From Desulfuromonadaceae bacterium (GTDB lineage Bacteria; Desulfobacterota; Desulfuromonadia; Desulfuromonadales; JAHYIW01), in the NCBI GenBank assembly GCA_019429445.1, contig JAHYIW010000015.1, forward strand, positions 1-64,000: 64,000 nt of DNA. Reading direction: 5' to 3'. Below, one piece after another: positions 27,003 through 35,763 of this stretch. Every line of letters begins with the position of its first letter. Position 1 is the stretch's first letter. The notes beneath the pieces are model-generated. The model was given only the letters and a program-made list of their open reading frames with translations, had not been told where the DNA came from and searched no databases. Position numbers and translations under genes: made by a program.

Positions 27003-27590
27003 TTGCCTAAATTGAAACGCGAACTTCTACTCGTCATGCTGAGCCTGGGACTGGTCGCGACCATTGCCGGGCTGGTGCCGGACAAGTTGGGGGCAAGTCT
27101 TTCCTCTGCCGGGGTAAAGCGCACCGAACGGTTCGCAACACTCAACGGGGACGGTGAGCTGCACCTCTATAATCTGAAAACCAAAGAGCAGTTGCAGGTG
27201 ACTTATCGCGACAGTGAGGGGACGTATGACCACGCGGTGCTGAGTGAGTTGAATCGCCTGTTACGCTGTTCATGGGATAACCAGACCACCCTGATTGATC
27301 TGGAACTGGTCGAACTTCTGGACGATATCGAGGATCATTTCGGCGCCGAACGTCTCGATATCGTTTCCGGTTATCGCTCCCCGGCCTACAATGAGCATCT
27401 GGCAGCGCTGGGCCGCAATGTGGCGAAGCAGAGTTTCCACATGAAGGGGCTGGCTTCAGATATCCAGCTGCCGGGCATACCGGTTGCCGCACTCCATGAC
27501 TATGTTCGCGAATTGCGCCTCGGCGGCGTGGGATATTATCCCGATGATGGTTTTGTGCATGTCGATGTCGGCCCGGTGCGGAGCTGGTGA
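27003..27590 (+). CDS. DUF882 / YcbK-like M15-family peptidase
   Basis: 195 residues. An N-terminal signal or anchor helix is followed by a peptidase M15-type fold. Zinc-ligand motifs are visible: VSGYRSPAYNEHL, SFHMKGLASDIQLPG (His and Asp ligands) and the final HVDVGPVRSW. Family members (YcbK/DUF882) are thought to act on peptidoglycan; the exact bond is unknown. The start is TTG 27003, 8 bases after AAGGA. It is exported or anchored in the periplasm, and converges with the GDPD-acyltransferase gene. Confidence 0.85.
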   Translation: MPKLKRELLLVMLSLGLVATIAGLVPDKLGASLSSAGVKRTERFATLNGDGELHLYNLKTKEQLQVTYRDSEGTYDHAVLSELNRLLRCSWDNQTTLIDLELVELLDDIEDHFGAERLDIVSGYRSPAYNEHLAALGRNVAKQSFHMKGLASDIQLPGIPVAALHDYVRELRLGGVGYYPDDGFVHVDVGPVRSW

Positions 27591-27629
27591 GAGTCTTGGC
27601 GTTTGGGTAAGGGTTGAGTGTCAAGCACC

Positions 27630-29387
27630 TCAGCGATACAAACTGTGCAGCAGTTTTTTGGCGAGCAGGGGATCGACGCTGACGAGGTGGAAACCATGGT
27701 CGAAATAGGGGGCATATAACGCCGCATCGATCTCTTCGAGGCTCTCGCTGCCGGTCAGTGCGACGCTGCCGATCACTTCCGTTTCAAAAACAGTCACCCA
27801 GGAGATGAGAAAAGGGAGCCCTTCAATCATCGAATCCCAGAACAATTTATTTTTCAAACGAGAGTAGGGCGCTTTGAAAAAAGGGATTTCGATCTGCGGG
27901 TGATCGAGAAAATACGATTTATAGCGGCTCTTGCGACAGATGATCTTCACCTTATGCCCTTGCAGCAGGTGGTTTTGAAAGGTCATGATTGTCTGCGGCT
28001 TGTGCACGACGCGCCCCTCGGGGAAGAAGAGCAGGGGCCGACCAGCCCCGGCATCCAGCCGCCGGTGAAATCCCTCACGCCCTTCTTTGGTATCAAGCGC
28101 CAAGCCCTCCTCCAGTGCCCGGCTGCACACCCCCGAGTTGATCAGCAACCTCCCGAAAAAGGACGTTTTGGCCGCCGCCCGGTACGTCGCATCGGCCTGG
28201 TGCAGATTAGCGAGCAACATCGCATCGAAACGGCTGTGATGGTTGGTGACGATGAGTGTAGAACCGTCATCGTTTGCCTCAGCAGCGGCAGGGCCTTTGG
28301 TGCGGAGATAGACACCCAGGCAGAGAAAATAAATCAGCTTGATGATGCGTGGATAATTTTCCAGACGGATGGCCAGGTATTTTTTAAGGCAGATTCCCCC
28401 CGCGAAGGCGACAACGAGCGCGACGACACGCACGATGGCCAGCGGGACGGTGAGCGGCAGACACAGGGTAAAGAGCAGGGCCGTCTGCGGCCGCTTGAAG
28501 AGATTGAAACACTTGAAGCGTGACAGGTAGGCAATGCCCTGCGCTGTGAGTTTGCCGTCGTGCAGATAATCTTTCTCGGTGAACGCGCTGTGCGGGGGAG
28601 CAAGCGCCAGCTCCGACAATAGTTTGGCCGGCGTATTGGTTGTTAAAAAGTCGACGCCCAACTCCTGGTAGCGCCGGGCATTCTCCAGCGTATCGTCCCT
28701 GGCGTAACTCCAGATGGTGATTTTCAATCCCGCAGCATGGATTTTTTTCACCCATTCCGCGCTGATGACGGGGGAGCTTTCCATGTCGAGACCATCGATG
28801 TTGTTAGCCAGCGCCGCCGCGATATATTTCTCCAGCTCCCCCCCGCTTCTGACCTCCGGCCAGTTGCCGCGAAACCTCGCGTAGCTGGTCAAATAACTGG
28901 CGTTGTAACGCGGCAGACGTTTTTTGAGTCGGTTGAGAAAGGTGTGATCGAAGCAGATGAAGGTGATTTTCCCCGCCGCAACCCGCTCTTCGGTCAGCAG
29001 GGCTTCAAGGGTATCGAGGACCCGCGCATCTGCCCCGAGGTTGGTACTGCCGCTCTTGATCTCAATAAAGAGATGCTTGCCCTCCGGGATGGCACGCAGC
29101 ACCTCGGCCAACCGCGGAATTTTAACCCCTTGCCATGCCGGGTCTTTCCAGCCACCGACATCAAGATCCTTGAGATCGTTCCACGCCGTATCCTCGACGC
29201 GCAGATCCTCTCCATGCAGTGCGGTGCGTCTGGTCGAATCGTCGTGCATCAGGATCAGCTCACCGTCAGCGGTGCGCACAACATCGCACTCCGCCGCATA
29301 GGCCCCCTGATCCCACGCCAGCCGCAACGCTTCGAGCGTATTTTCCGGGGCCTCTTCCGACGCCCCCCTGTGACCGATGATTTTCAT
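27630..29387 (-). CDS. glycerophosphodiester phosphodiesterase-acyltransferase fusion
   Basis: 585 residues with two enzymes in one chain. Residues about 1-245 form a GDPD domain (MKIIGHRGASEEAPENTLEA, AECDVVRTADGELILMHDD, FIEIKSG, LDMESSPVIS) that would split glycerophosphodiesters to glycerol 3-phosphate. A hydrophobic middle part (about 290-370, LCLPLTVPLAIVRVVALVV) is probably membrane-embedded. The C-terminal part is a PlsC-type acyltransferase (TNHHSRFDAMLLAN as the HxxxxD motif; LLFFPEGRV). The fusion could recycle lipid head groups into new phospholipid (inference). ATG 29387 has AGGGGA upstream. It is transcribed toward the convergent DUF882 gene. Confidence 0.88.
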   Translation of the reverse strand: MKIIGHRGASEEAPENTLEALRLAWDQGAYAAECDVVRTADGELILMHDDSTRRTALHGEDLRVEDTAWNDLKDLDVGGWKDPAWQGVKIPRLAEVLRAIPEGKHLFIEIKSGSTNLGADARVLDTLEALLTEERVAAGKITFICFDHTFLNRLKKRLPRYNASYLTSYARFRGNWPEVRSGGELEKYIAAALANNIDGLDMESSPVISAEWVKKIHAAGLKITIWSYARDDTLENARRYQELGVDFLTTNTPAKLLSELALAPPHSAFTEKDYLHDGKLTAQGIAYLSRFKCFNLFKRPQTALLFTLCLPLTVPLAIVRVVALVVAFAGGICLKKYLAIRLENYPRIIKLIYFLCLGVYLRTKGPAAAEANDDGSTLIVTNHHSRFDAMLLANLHQADATYRAAAKTSFFGRLLINSGVCSRALEEGLALDTKEGREGFHRRLDAGAGRPLLFFPEGRVVHKPQTIMTFQNHLLQGHKVKIICRKSRYKSYFLDHPQIEIPFFKAPYSRLKNKLFWDSMIEGLPFLISWVTVFETEVIGSVALTGSESLEEIDAALYAPYFDHGFHLVSVDPLLAKKLLHSLYR

Positions 29388-29525
29388 ACTTTTCCCCTGT
29401 GAATGCCGGACCAAAGAACTGCCAAACAGATTAAAACGCATCATTCCCGCCTTGCAAGCAAAAGTCAAAATACGTTCAGATTAGTATCAATCTTCCGCTC
29501 GGGTCACTTTCCTCTGCGCCTTGCT

Positions 29526-29548
29526 CCTCCCCTTGGGTTAAGGGGAGG
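29526..29548. repeat. perfect short inverted repeat
   Basis: CCTCCCCTT and AAGGGGAGG flank a 5-base loop. It lies in the roughly 280-base gene-free stretch upstream of the GDPD-fusion gene, in which I see no other feature. No T-run follows. Confidence 0.5.
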
Positions 29549-29667
29549 CCGGGAGGGGTTACGTCTGGCAGGAACTGCCATGCGGTTCAGGACACCCAAC
29601 GAACGCTAACTCCCCCCAGCCCACTCTTAATCTACATCTTGCTCTACGTTGGAGAGTTTAGCCAGAC

Positions 29668-29913
29668 TTAGCGGAAGATCAGTCTGCGGCGATTTCTTTT
29701 CGACAAAAGGCTGAGAAGGTTCTTTTGCGCCTCCGCGACCATCCCGAATCTGGGCGGACCCTCCCGGAGTTTCCAGACATCCACTTTCGCGAGGTTATTG
29801 TTACACCCTATCGGTTTTTCTACCGGGGTAAAGATAATGCGGTCTGGATTGTGGCAGTATGGCACGATGCACAAACCCCCGAAGAGCCATCAGCTGAATC
29901 GGCTAACATTTAA
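29668..29913 (+). pseudogene. ParE/RelE-type toxin remnant, N-terminus missing
   Basis: The frame encodes a recognisable ParE-family C-terminal two thirds: AEKVLLRLRDHPESGRTLPE, HFREVIVTPYRFFYR and WIVAVWHDAQ. Family members are about 95-100 residues; here about 25 N-terminal residues are absent and an in-frame stop (TAG at 29659-29661) precedes the homologous part. The only starts are TTG 29725 or similar. No antitoxin gene is visible upstream. Most likely a decayed toxin of a former toxin-antitoxin pair. Confidence 0.6.
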
Positions 29914-29939
29914 CCAGGCGGACAGTGTGGGTATCTGCA

Positions 29940-30077
29940 ATGATTTTCCGAGGCAGGAGGGTCGGTAATCTCTCCTTCACGGTGGCGTTCGGAGTGGTTG
30001 CCACGGTGGCAACGGCGCTGTTCAGCGTCGCAGTCGCGGCGTTGCTGATCGGCAAGGGATATCGGTTGCGCAAGTGA
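29940..30077 (+). CDS. possible 45-residue membrane peptide
   Basis: MIFRGRRVGNLSF followed by one hydrophobic helix (VAFGVVATVATALFSVAVAA) and a basic end. A positive N-terminus plus one helix is a typical small membrane protein. No convincing ribosome-binding site; the opposite strand also has an open frame. Tentative. Confidence 0.3.
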   Translation: MIFRGRRVGNLSFTVAFGVVATVATALFSVAVAALLIGKGYRLRK

Positions 30078-30275
30078 GGCGTTTTTTTCTTCATATGTTG
30101 TGCCGGATACGTCTACTGTATGGTAGTCTGGAGTTCCTTGAAATTTACAATTGACGTTTGTTACGGCAACGCAGTCAACATTCTCGGTGTTTAACTGAAA
30201 CTGAGGCTGTCAACCCTCTGTTGGGAGCGGCGCTGCCATTGATTTTTTTTGCCTGGGAAGAAGGAGGAGTTAGGT

Positions 30276-31802
30276 ATGAATTATTTTAAACTGGAGTTAT
30301 TGGTTGGGATTGCATTGTTGTGCCTGACCCTGACGGCGACGGCCGCTGAACCTGAGGGCACCTCGCCGGGATCGGCCCCCTCGGGGCAAGAGCTGGCAAC
30401 CACCGTGCAATCTGATCGAGAGGCGCCTGTCGCTCCTTCGCTGCCGATTGCTGACGCGACTCCCGTTGAGAAGCCGACACCGGTGACCCCGCCGCGTGTT
30501 CAGGTCGCCCCTGTTGTCGTCCCGAGTCTGCCTCCAACACCTCGCAGCGACCCGCAAGATAAAGAAAAAAAGCGTCTGGCGTCGAGCATGCTTGACTTCT
30601 TTGAGACCGAATGCAGTCCTCTGACCCGGGGCCAAAAAGAGTCAGGGATGTTCGATATCTTCTCCGACGACAAAAATCCCGTTTTGTCCAAGTGTCTCGA
30701 TGACCTGACCGCCTATGTTCAGAGCTTCTGGGGACTCCCTGATACGGCGCGCGCACTCAATCTGATTGCCGCCCTGAACAAGGCACAGGCGAATGCTCCT
30801 GCCGAAGTTGTGGCGCTGGGCAAGCTGATCTATGTTTTCGATGACTCGGAATGGCGTTCCAAGGCGGAGAGCAGGTTGCTCGGTCTGTCCATCAAGGAAC
30901 TTAAAGAGGAGCGTCCGTTGCTGAAGCAACTGGCAAAGGGGAGTGATTTAGCTGACCGCGGTGAGCGACACTTTCAGTTTATTCAGGACCTGGCCAAATT
31001 TAACGGGACCCCCTTCATGACCTTGTTGCGGCAGGAATGCGATTCTTTTTTTGAGCGTTTTCCCGGACATCCCAAAACCGAAATGGTCCTGGAGATCAAG
31101 GCGGAGAGCCTGCTCCGCGAAAAGCGTTTCGTGGAGGCGTTCTCCGGCTATCGCCAGTTAGTGGGTATCTACCCCGCCAGTCCCCTCCGTTCCGCTCGAT
31201 TGCTGGTTTTGGGTGGGGGGTACAACGATCAGCTTAAACACTATGAACGGGCGGTGGGGATCTTCGAACAGATCATCGCGGAGTATCCGGAACACGGTGC
31301 AGCCTTGACCGCCTATCAGCGGGCGGCACGTACCTACGAGAAGAACCTTGGGCGATATCCGAAGGCGGTTGAAACCCTCGATCAGATCGTCCAGCGTTAC
31401 CCAGAAAATGAAGCAGCGCTGCAAGCGCTTCAGGATCAGGCGCGGATTTATACCGCGAATATTGGCAACTTCTATGCGGCGATAAAAACCTATCAGCGGT
31501 TGGCTGATAGGTTCCCCGGTGATGCCGCAGTGACCGCGCTGGTTCGTGCTGCCGAGCTGGCACGAAAAAACATTGAGGATTTCGATTTACAGATTGAACT
31601 TCAGCAGCGCCTGGGCTCCGAGTACCCCGGCCGCGAAGAGTCGATTGTCGCTCTCTACAGCAGTGCTGAAACATTTGAAGAAAAGTTGCGTGATCCGGCT
31701 CAGGCGATTGACGCTTATCAGTTGCTGATTGACACCTACCCGGACCACAAGTTGGTGAATAATGCCAAGAAACGCATCCAGAAGCTCACCGCGAAGAGAT
31801 AG
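30276..31802 (+). CDS. exported tetratricopeptide-repeat protein
   Basis: 508 residues. A signal peptide (LELLVGIALLCLTLTATAA) is followed by a Pro/Thr-rich segment (about 35-95) and a long helical-repeat region. The C-terminal half has TPR/YbgF-like units with the spacing seen in AVGIFEQIIAEYPEHGAALTA, AVETLDQIVQRYPENEAALQ, AIKTYQRLADRFPGDAAV and AIDAYQLLIDTYPDHKLV. Such proteins are periplasmic scaffolds; a partner is not indicated. AAGGAGGAG precedes ATG 30276. Single gene, convergent with the sigma-54 regulator gene. Confidence 0.85.
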   Translation: MNYFKLELLVGIALLCLTLTATAAEPEGTSPGSAPSGQELATTVQSDREAPVAPSLPIADATPVEKPTPVTPPRVQVAPVVVPSLPPTPRSDPQDKEKKRLASSMLDFFETECSPLTRGQKESGMFDIFSDDKNPVLSKCLDDLTAYVQSFWGLPDTARALNLIAALNKAQANAPAEVVALGKLIYVFDDSEWRSKAESRLLGLSIKELKEERPLLKQLAKGSDLADRGERHFQFIQDLAKFNGTPFMTLLRQECDSFFERFPGHPKTEMVLEIKAESLLREKRFVEAFSGYRQLVGIYPASPLRSARLLVLGGGYNDQLKHYERAVGIFEQIIAEYPEHGAALTAYQRAARTYEKNLGRYPKAVETLDQIVQRYPENEAALQALQDQARIYTANIGNFYAAIKTYQRLADRFPGDAAVTALVRAAELARKNIEDFDLQIELQQRLGSEYPGREESIVALYSSAETFEEKLRDPAQAIDAYQLLIDTYPDHKLVNNAKKRIQKLTAKR

Positions 31803-31875
31803 GTGGTTTGTGGGGTAACTTCGTTCCTGGCAGGGGACGCGTTAACAGCCTGATTCGGTGGCGGAGGCAAACATC

Positions 31876-33246
31876 TTACATGAAACCGAACTTTTTCATG
31901 CGATAGCGAAAGGCATCGATGCCAAGAGTCAGTTTCTTTGCCGCTTTCGACTGATTCCCTTCAGATGACTCCAGGGCCTGACGGATCAGCTCCCGTTCAA
32001 CATCTTCAATATCGATCCCCTCCGGCGGCAGGCGAAAATTCACCAGATTGCCTCCGCCGCCGGAGGTTTTGGCGATAATTTCCTGGGGCAGATGCTCCAG
32101 CATCAGCGTTTCATCACTCTCCAGAATAATGGCCCGCTCAATGATGTTTTTCAATTCACGGACATTCCCCGGCCAGGCATACTCGACCAGAAACTTTTCG
32201 GCCATTTTGGAGACACCTTTGACACTCTTGCCGAACTCATGATTATAGTAATCGATGAAATGTTTCACCAGGGTCAGGATGTCTTCCTTGCGTTCACGCA
32301 ACGGCGGCAGATAGATCGGGATAACTTGCAAACGGTAATAGAGGTCGTTACGAAATGTTTTTTCTTCGATAGCCTTGAGCAGGTCTTTGTTGGTCGCTGA
32401 AACGATACGCACATCGATCTGAATATCCTTGACTCCGCCGACGCGCCGAAAGGCTCTCTCTTCGAGAACCCGCAATAATTTGGCCTGCATCCCCAACTCC
32501 ATGTCGCCAATTTCGTCGAGGAAGATGGTGCCACCGTCACTGATCTCAAAGAGCCCTTTTTTCTGATTCCGGGCGTCGGTAAAGGCCCCTTTTTCGTGCC
32601 CCATCAATTCACTTTCCAGAAGTGTTTCGGGGACTGCGGCACAATTGATCGCCATGAACGGTCTGTCGGCGCGCGCACTTTCGTAGTGAATCGCCTTGGC
32701 GATCAATTCCTTGCCGGTTCCGCTCTCCCCTTGAATCAGCACGGTACTGGCATCACTTTTGGCAACCTTGTCAACCATCGACATCACGTTCTGCATATGC
32801 CGACTCGTGCCGACCAGATTGTTTTTGCCGTAACGTTTGGTTTGCTCGGAGCGCAGGTGGGCGACTTCCCGTTTCAATTCGCCGGTTTCAAGGGCTTTCT
32901 TGATAACAATCGCCAGCTCGTCAAGGTTAAACGGTTTGTTGACATAGTCATACGCCCCCAGACGCATCGCCTTGACGGCGGTTTCCACCACCCCCAGCGC
33001 TGTCACCATGATCACCAGCACGTCGGTTTCCAGCTCCTTGACCTTTTCAAGAACCTCGATACCGTTCATGCCGGGCAGCTGGATATCGAGCAACATCAGG
33101 TCTGGAGGATCTTCACGCACCATTTTCAAGGCTTCTTCGCCGCTGGCTGCGGTGGTTACCTCGTACCCCTGTTTTTTCAGATTCTGTTCCAGTGACCAGC
33201 GAATCAACTGTTCGTCATCAACAACCAGAATTTTCTGTCCGCGCAC
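31876..33246 (-). CDS. sigma-54-dependent response regulator, NtrC family
   Basis: 456 residues: receiver (ILVVDDEQLIR, phospho-Asp in LMLLDIQLPGMNG, Lys in VNKPF), AAA+ sigma-54 interaction domain (GESGTGKELIAKAIHYES, the sigma-54 contact loop GAFTDA, FLDEIGDMELGMQAKLLRVLEE, RNDLYYRLQVIPIYLPPLRER), and a Fis-type HTH at the C-terminus (GNQSKAAKKLTLGIDAFRYR). It activates RNA polymerase-sigma-54 at distant sites when phosphorylated. The GTG 33246 start has GAGGAA in front and lies 3 bases after the kinase stop. The cognate kinase is the gene just upstream. Confidence 0.95.
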   Translation of the reverse strand: MRGQKILVVDDEQLIRWSLEQNLKKQGYEVTTAASGEEALKMVREDPPDLMLLDIQLPGMNGIEVLEKVKELETDVLVIMVTALGVVETAVKAMRLGAYDYVNKPFNLDELAIVIKKALETGELKREVAHLRSEQTKRYGKNNLVGTSRHMQNVMSMVDKVAKSDASTVLIQGESGTGKELIAKAIHYESARADRPFMAINCAAVPETLLESELMGHEKGAFTDARNQKKGLFEISDGGTIFLDEIGDMELGMQAKLLRVLEERAFRRVGGVKDIQIDVRIVSATNKDLLKAIEEKTFRNDLYYRLQVIPIYLPPLRERKEDILTLVKHFIDYYNHEFGKSVKGVSKMAEKFLVEYAWPGNVRELKNIIERAIILESDETLMLEHLPQEIIAKTSGGGGNLVNFRLPPEGIDIEDVERELIRQALESSEGNQSKAAKKLTLGIDAFRYRMKKFGFM

Positions 33247-33249
33247 GGT

Positions 33250-34737
33250 TTATTCCTCTTCCTTAAACGTCAGCGTCCCGGAATTAGCGGGCAGCTCAAG
33301 AATGAATGTCGTCCCCTCACCCACCTTGCTGTCAGCCCAGATTGCACCGTCGTGTTGTTCGAGTAACTGGCGGCAAATGGGCAAGCCAAGCCCCGTCCCT
33401 TGCGTCTTGGATGTATAGAATGGGGTAAATATTTTGTCAAGTTGACCTGCCGCGATCCCGCTGCCGGTATCCTCGATTTCAATCCGCACCACCTTGCCGC
33501 TTGTCGATTCAGCCAACAACGTTCGCACACTCAAGGTGCCACCGTTCGGCATCGCCTGAATGCCGTTAATCAGGACGTTGAACAACACTTGCTGAATCTG
33601 TTTTTCATCGATCAGCAGCGGCGGCAGACCGTGAGCCAGGTCCTTGAGACGATGAACCTTGTGGGTGCCGGGGTGCTGGTTCAAAAAGAACATGGTGTTG
33701 TTGACCAGTTCATTGATATTCACATGCGTCAACTCCGGCTTCCCCGGCTTGCCGAAGTAAAGCAGATCGGTGACTGTTTTGTTCAGTCGGTCGATCTGCT
33801 CAAGAACCTGGCGAACGATCTCCCGCCGTGGGTCGTCAGCTGCAAAGTCATCTGCCAATACCGACACCGCGCCGCTGATACCGGCGAGCGGGTTCCTGAT
33901 TTCGTGCGCCAGCCCGGTCGCCATTTCCCCGACCGAAGCCAGACGATCGGCGCGTGCCATCTGTTTGTAGTGGTACTGTTCCAGTTCGTGCTGCACCCGT
34001 TCGAGGTTAATCACCATCGAATTGAAGCTGCGCATCAGGCTGCCCATCTCGTCGGAATATTTCGGTTTCATACGCACGCCAAGATCACCTGCCTCGACCT
34101 TGGCCATGTTGTCGGCAATCAGCTGCATCGGGCGTCTGACAAAACGCAACAGAATAAAGGAAACCCCTACCGACAGGAGGATAACGACCAGAGCGGTTGA
34201 CAGGAGCAGATATTGTGACGACTCACGAAGCTTGCTGGTGGTGTCGGCGAGCGAAAAGTTGAGATTGAGCACCCCGACAACTTTGCGCCCCGGACCGTGG
34301 CACTGATAACAGCGCATATCGGTGTAGATGGGCTTGATAATGCCGAGAATATCTTCGCCATCGACATGAAAGATCCCCTCGGTGCGTCCATTGTGGAACA
34401 GGGAGAAAGCATTGGCATCGACCCGCGAGCCGATCTCCCAGGGGCGCGATGATTTGAGAATTGTCCCGTCGGGGTGAAAAATCTTGATCCCGGCAAGACG
34501 GTGGTTGCGGCCAACCATCTCCAGCACGGTTTGCACATCGTCGCTGTTGCCGAGGCGCATGGAATTGAAAATCGACTTTTCAACTGTCGACAGCAACAGT
34601 TCGGTATTCTCTTTGGTGGCCGCGACCAGATGCACCTGCTCACGACGGACCTGAAAAAGAGTAAAGGCTCCGATAACTGTCGACAAGAGCAATATGTTAA
34701 GAATAATAATGCGACTGATCAGGCTGTTGAAAAACAA
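33250..34737 (-). CDS. sensor histidine kinase with periplasmic CxxCH haem motif
   Basis: 495 residues. First transmembrane helix about 8-26; a periplasmic sensor domain contains MRCYQCHGPG, a CxxCH motif at about 141-145; second helix about 177-200 (LLLSTALVVILLSVGVSFILL). Then HAMP (RRPMQLIADNMAKVEAGDLGV), HisKA with phospho-His in ATGLAHEIRNPLAGI, and an ATPase domain (NVLINGIQAMPNGG, DTGSGI, GTGLGLPICRQ). Start is TTG 34737 behind a GGCGG-like site. Cognate to the NtrC-type regulator directly downstream. The haem suggests redox or gas sensing (inference). Confidence 0.92.
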   Translation of the reverse strand: MFFNSLISRIIILNILLLSTVIGAFTLFQVRREQVHLVAATKENTELLLSTVEKSIFNSMRLGNSDDVQTVLEMVGRNHRLAGIKIFHPDGTILKSSRPWEIGSRVDANAFSLFHNGRTEGIFHVDGEDILGIIKPIYTDMRCYQCHGPGRKVVGVLNLNFSLADTTSKLRESSQYLLLSTALVVILLSVGVSFILLRFVRRPMQLIADNMAKVEAGDLGVRMKPKYSDEMGSLMRSFNSMVINLERVQHELEQYHYKQMARADRLASVGEMATGLAHEIRNPLAGISGAVSVLADDFAADDPRREIVRQVLEQIDRLNKTVTDLLYFGKPGKPELTHVNINELVNNTMFFLNQHPGTHKVHRLKDLAHGLPPLLIDEKQIQQVLFNVLINGIQAMPNGGTLSVRTLLAESTSGKVVRIEIEDTGSGIAAGQLDKIFTPFYTSKTQGTGLGLPICRQLLEQHDGAIWADSKVGEGTTFILELPANSGTLTFKEEE

Positions 34738-34773
34738 TATTTCCGCCTTTGTGGGCCGGTTGCAGAGAAGCTG

Positions 34774-35712
34774 TTACTTACGTTTCATGACGCGCTCGGC
34801 CGCTTCAACCAGATGTGCTGCGGTTAAACCGTAGTGCAACAGCAATTCATCTCCAGTGCCCGACTGGCCGAAAACATCGCGCAAACCGACCCGTTCGACC
34901 GGCACCGGACAGCTCTCGGCGAGGGTCTCGCAAACCACCCCGCCGAGCCCGCCGATGACCGAATGTTCTTCCGCTGTCACCACGGCTTTGGTCTCCCGCG
35001 CGGCCTGGAGTGCCAGTACGCTATCGAATGGTTTGAGCGAGGCAAAGTGGAGCACTCGCGCCGAGATATTTTCAGCCGCAAGAATTTCAGCGGCAGCCAG
35101 TGCCCGCGCCGTCATCAAGCCGGTGGCCATGAAGGTCAGATCGGTACCGTCGCGCAGGGTGACACCGCGACCGATGGCGAACGTGGCGGTGGCGGGGAAG
35201 ATCGTCGGCACCTTCGAGCGCCCGAGACGCATATAGATCGGCCCCTGGCAAGCAGCAGCAGCGCGAATCGCGGCCGCGGTTTCGGGCCCGTCAGCCGGAC
35301 ACAAAACGGTCATGTTCGGCAGCGCGCGCATGATCGCCAGATCTTCTATCGACTGGTGGGAACCGCCATCTTCGCCGACCGTAATCCCGCCGTGCGTCGC
35401 CACAATCTTGACATTCATTTTTGGATAGGCGACCGATTGACGAATTTGTTCGAAGGCGCGACCGGCGGCAAAAACCGCAAAAGTAGAAGCAAAAGGAATC
35501 ATTCCCCCGGCGGACAATCCAGCCGCCATCCCCACCATATTGGCTTCGGCAATCCCGGCATTAAAGAATCGCGCGGGGAACTCCCTGGCAAATCCCGCCG
35601 TCTTGGTCGAGCCGGAAAGATCGGCATCGAGGACAACGATCCGTTCGTTCTCCCTGCCTAGTTCCAGTAAGGTTTTACCGTAGGCATCTCGCGTTGCGAT
35701 CTGTTCACTCAC
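34774..35712 (-). CDS. transketolase, C-terminal subunit
   Basis: 312 residues corresponding to the second half of transketolase: ATRDAYGKTLLELGRENERIV, ARFFNAGIAEANMVGMAAGLS (pyrimidine-binding region with catalytic Glu), SHQSIEDLAIMRALPNM and a C-terminal domain (FMATGLMTARALAAAEIL, TAEEHSVIGGLGGVV). With the N-terminal subunit it would form the TPP enzyme of the pentose phosphate pathway, making erythrose 4-phosphate among others. GTG 35712 start with AAGGA upstream. Split transketolases are common in anaerobes and archaea. Confidence 0.93.
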   Translation of the reverse strand: MSEQIATRDAYGKTLLELGRENERIVVLDADLSGSTKTAGFAREFPARFFNAGIAEANMVGMAAGLSAGGMIPFASTFAVFAAGRAFEQIRQSVAYPKMNVKIVATHGGITVGEDGGSHQSIEDLAIMRALPNMTVLCPADGPETAAAIRAAAACQGPIYMRLGRSKVPTIFPATATFAIGRGVTLRDGTDLTFMATGLMTARALAAAEILAAENISARVLHFASLKPFDSVLALQAARETKAVVTAEEHSVIGGLGGVVCETLAESCPVPVERVGLRDVFGQSGTGDELLLHYGLTAAHLVEAAERVMKRK

Positions 35713-35763
35713 TGTATTTTGTCCTTATCCTGAATATCCAACTGCATGTAACGCTCATCACCT

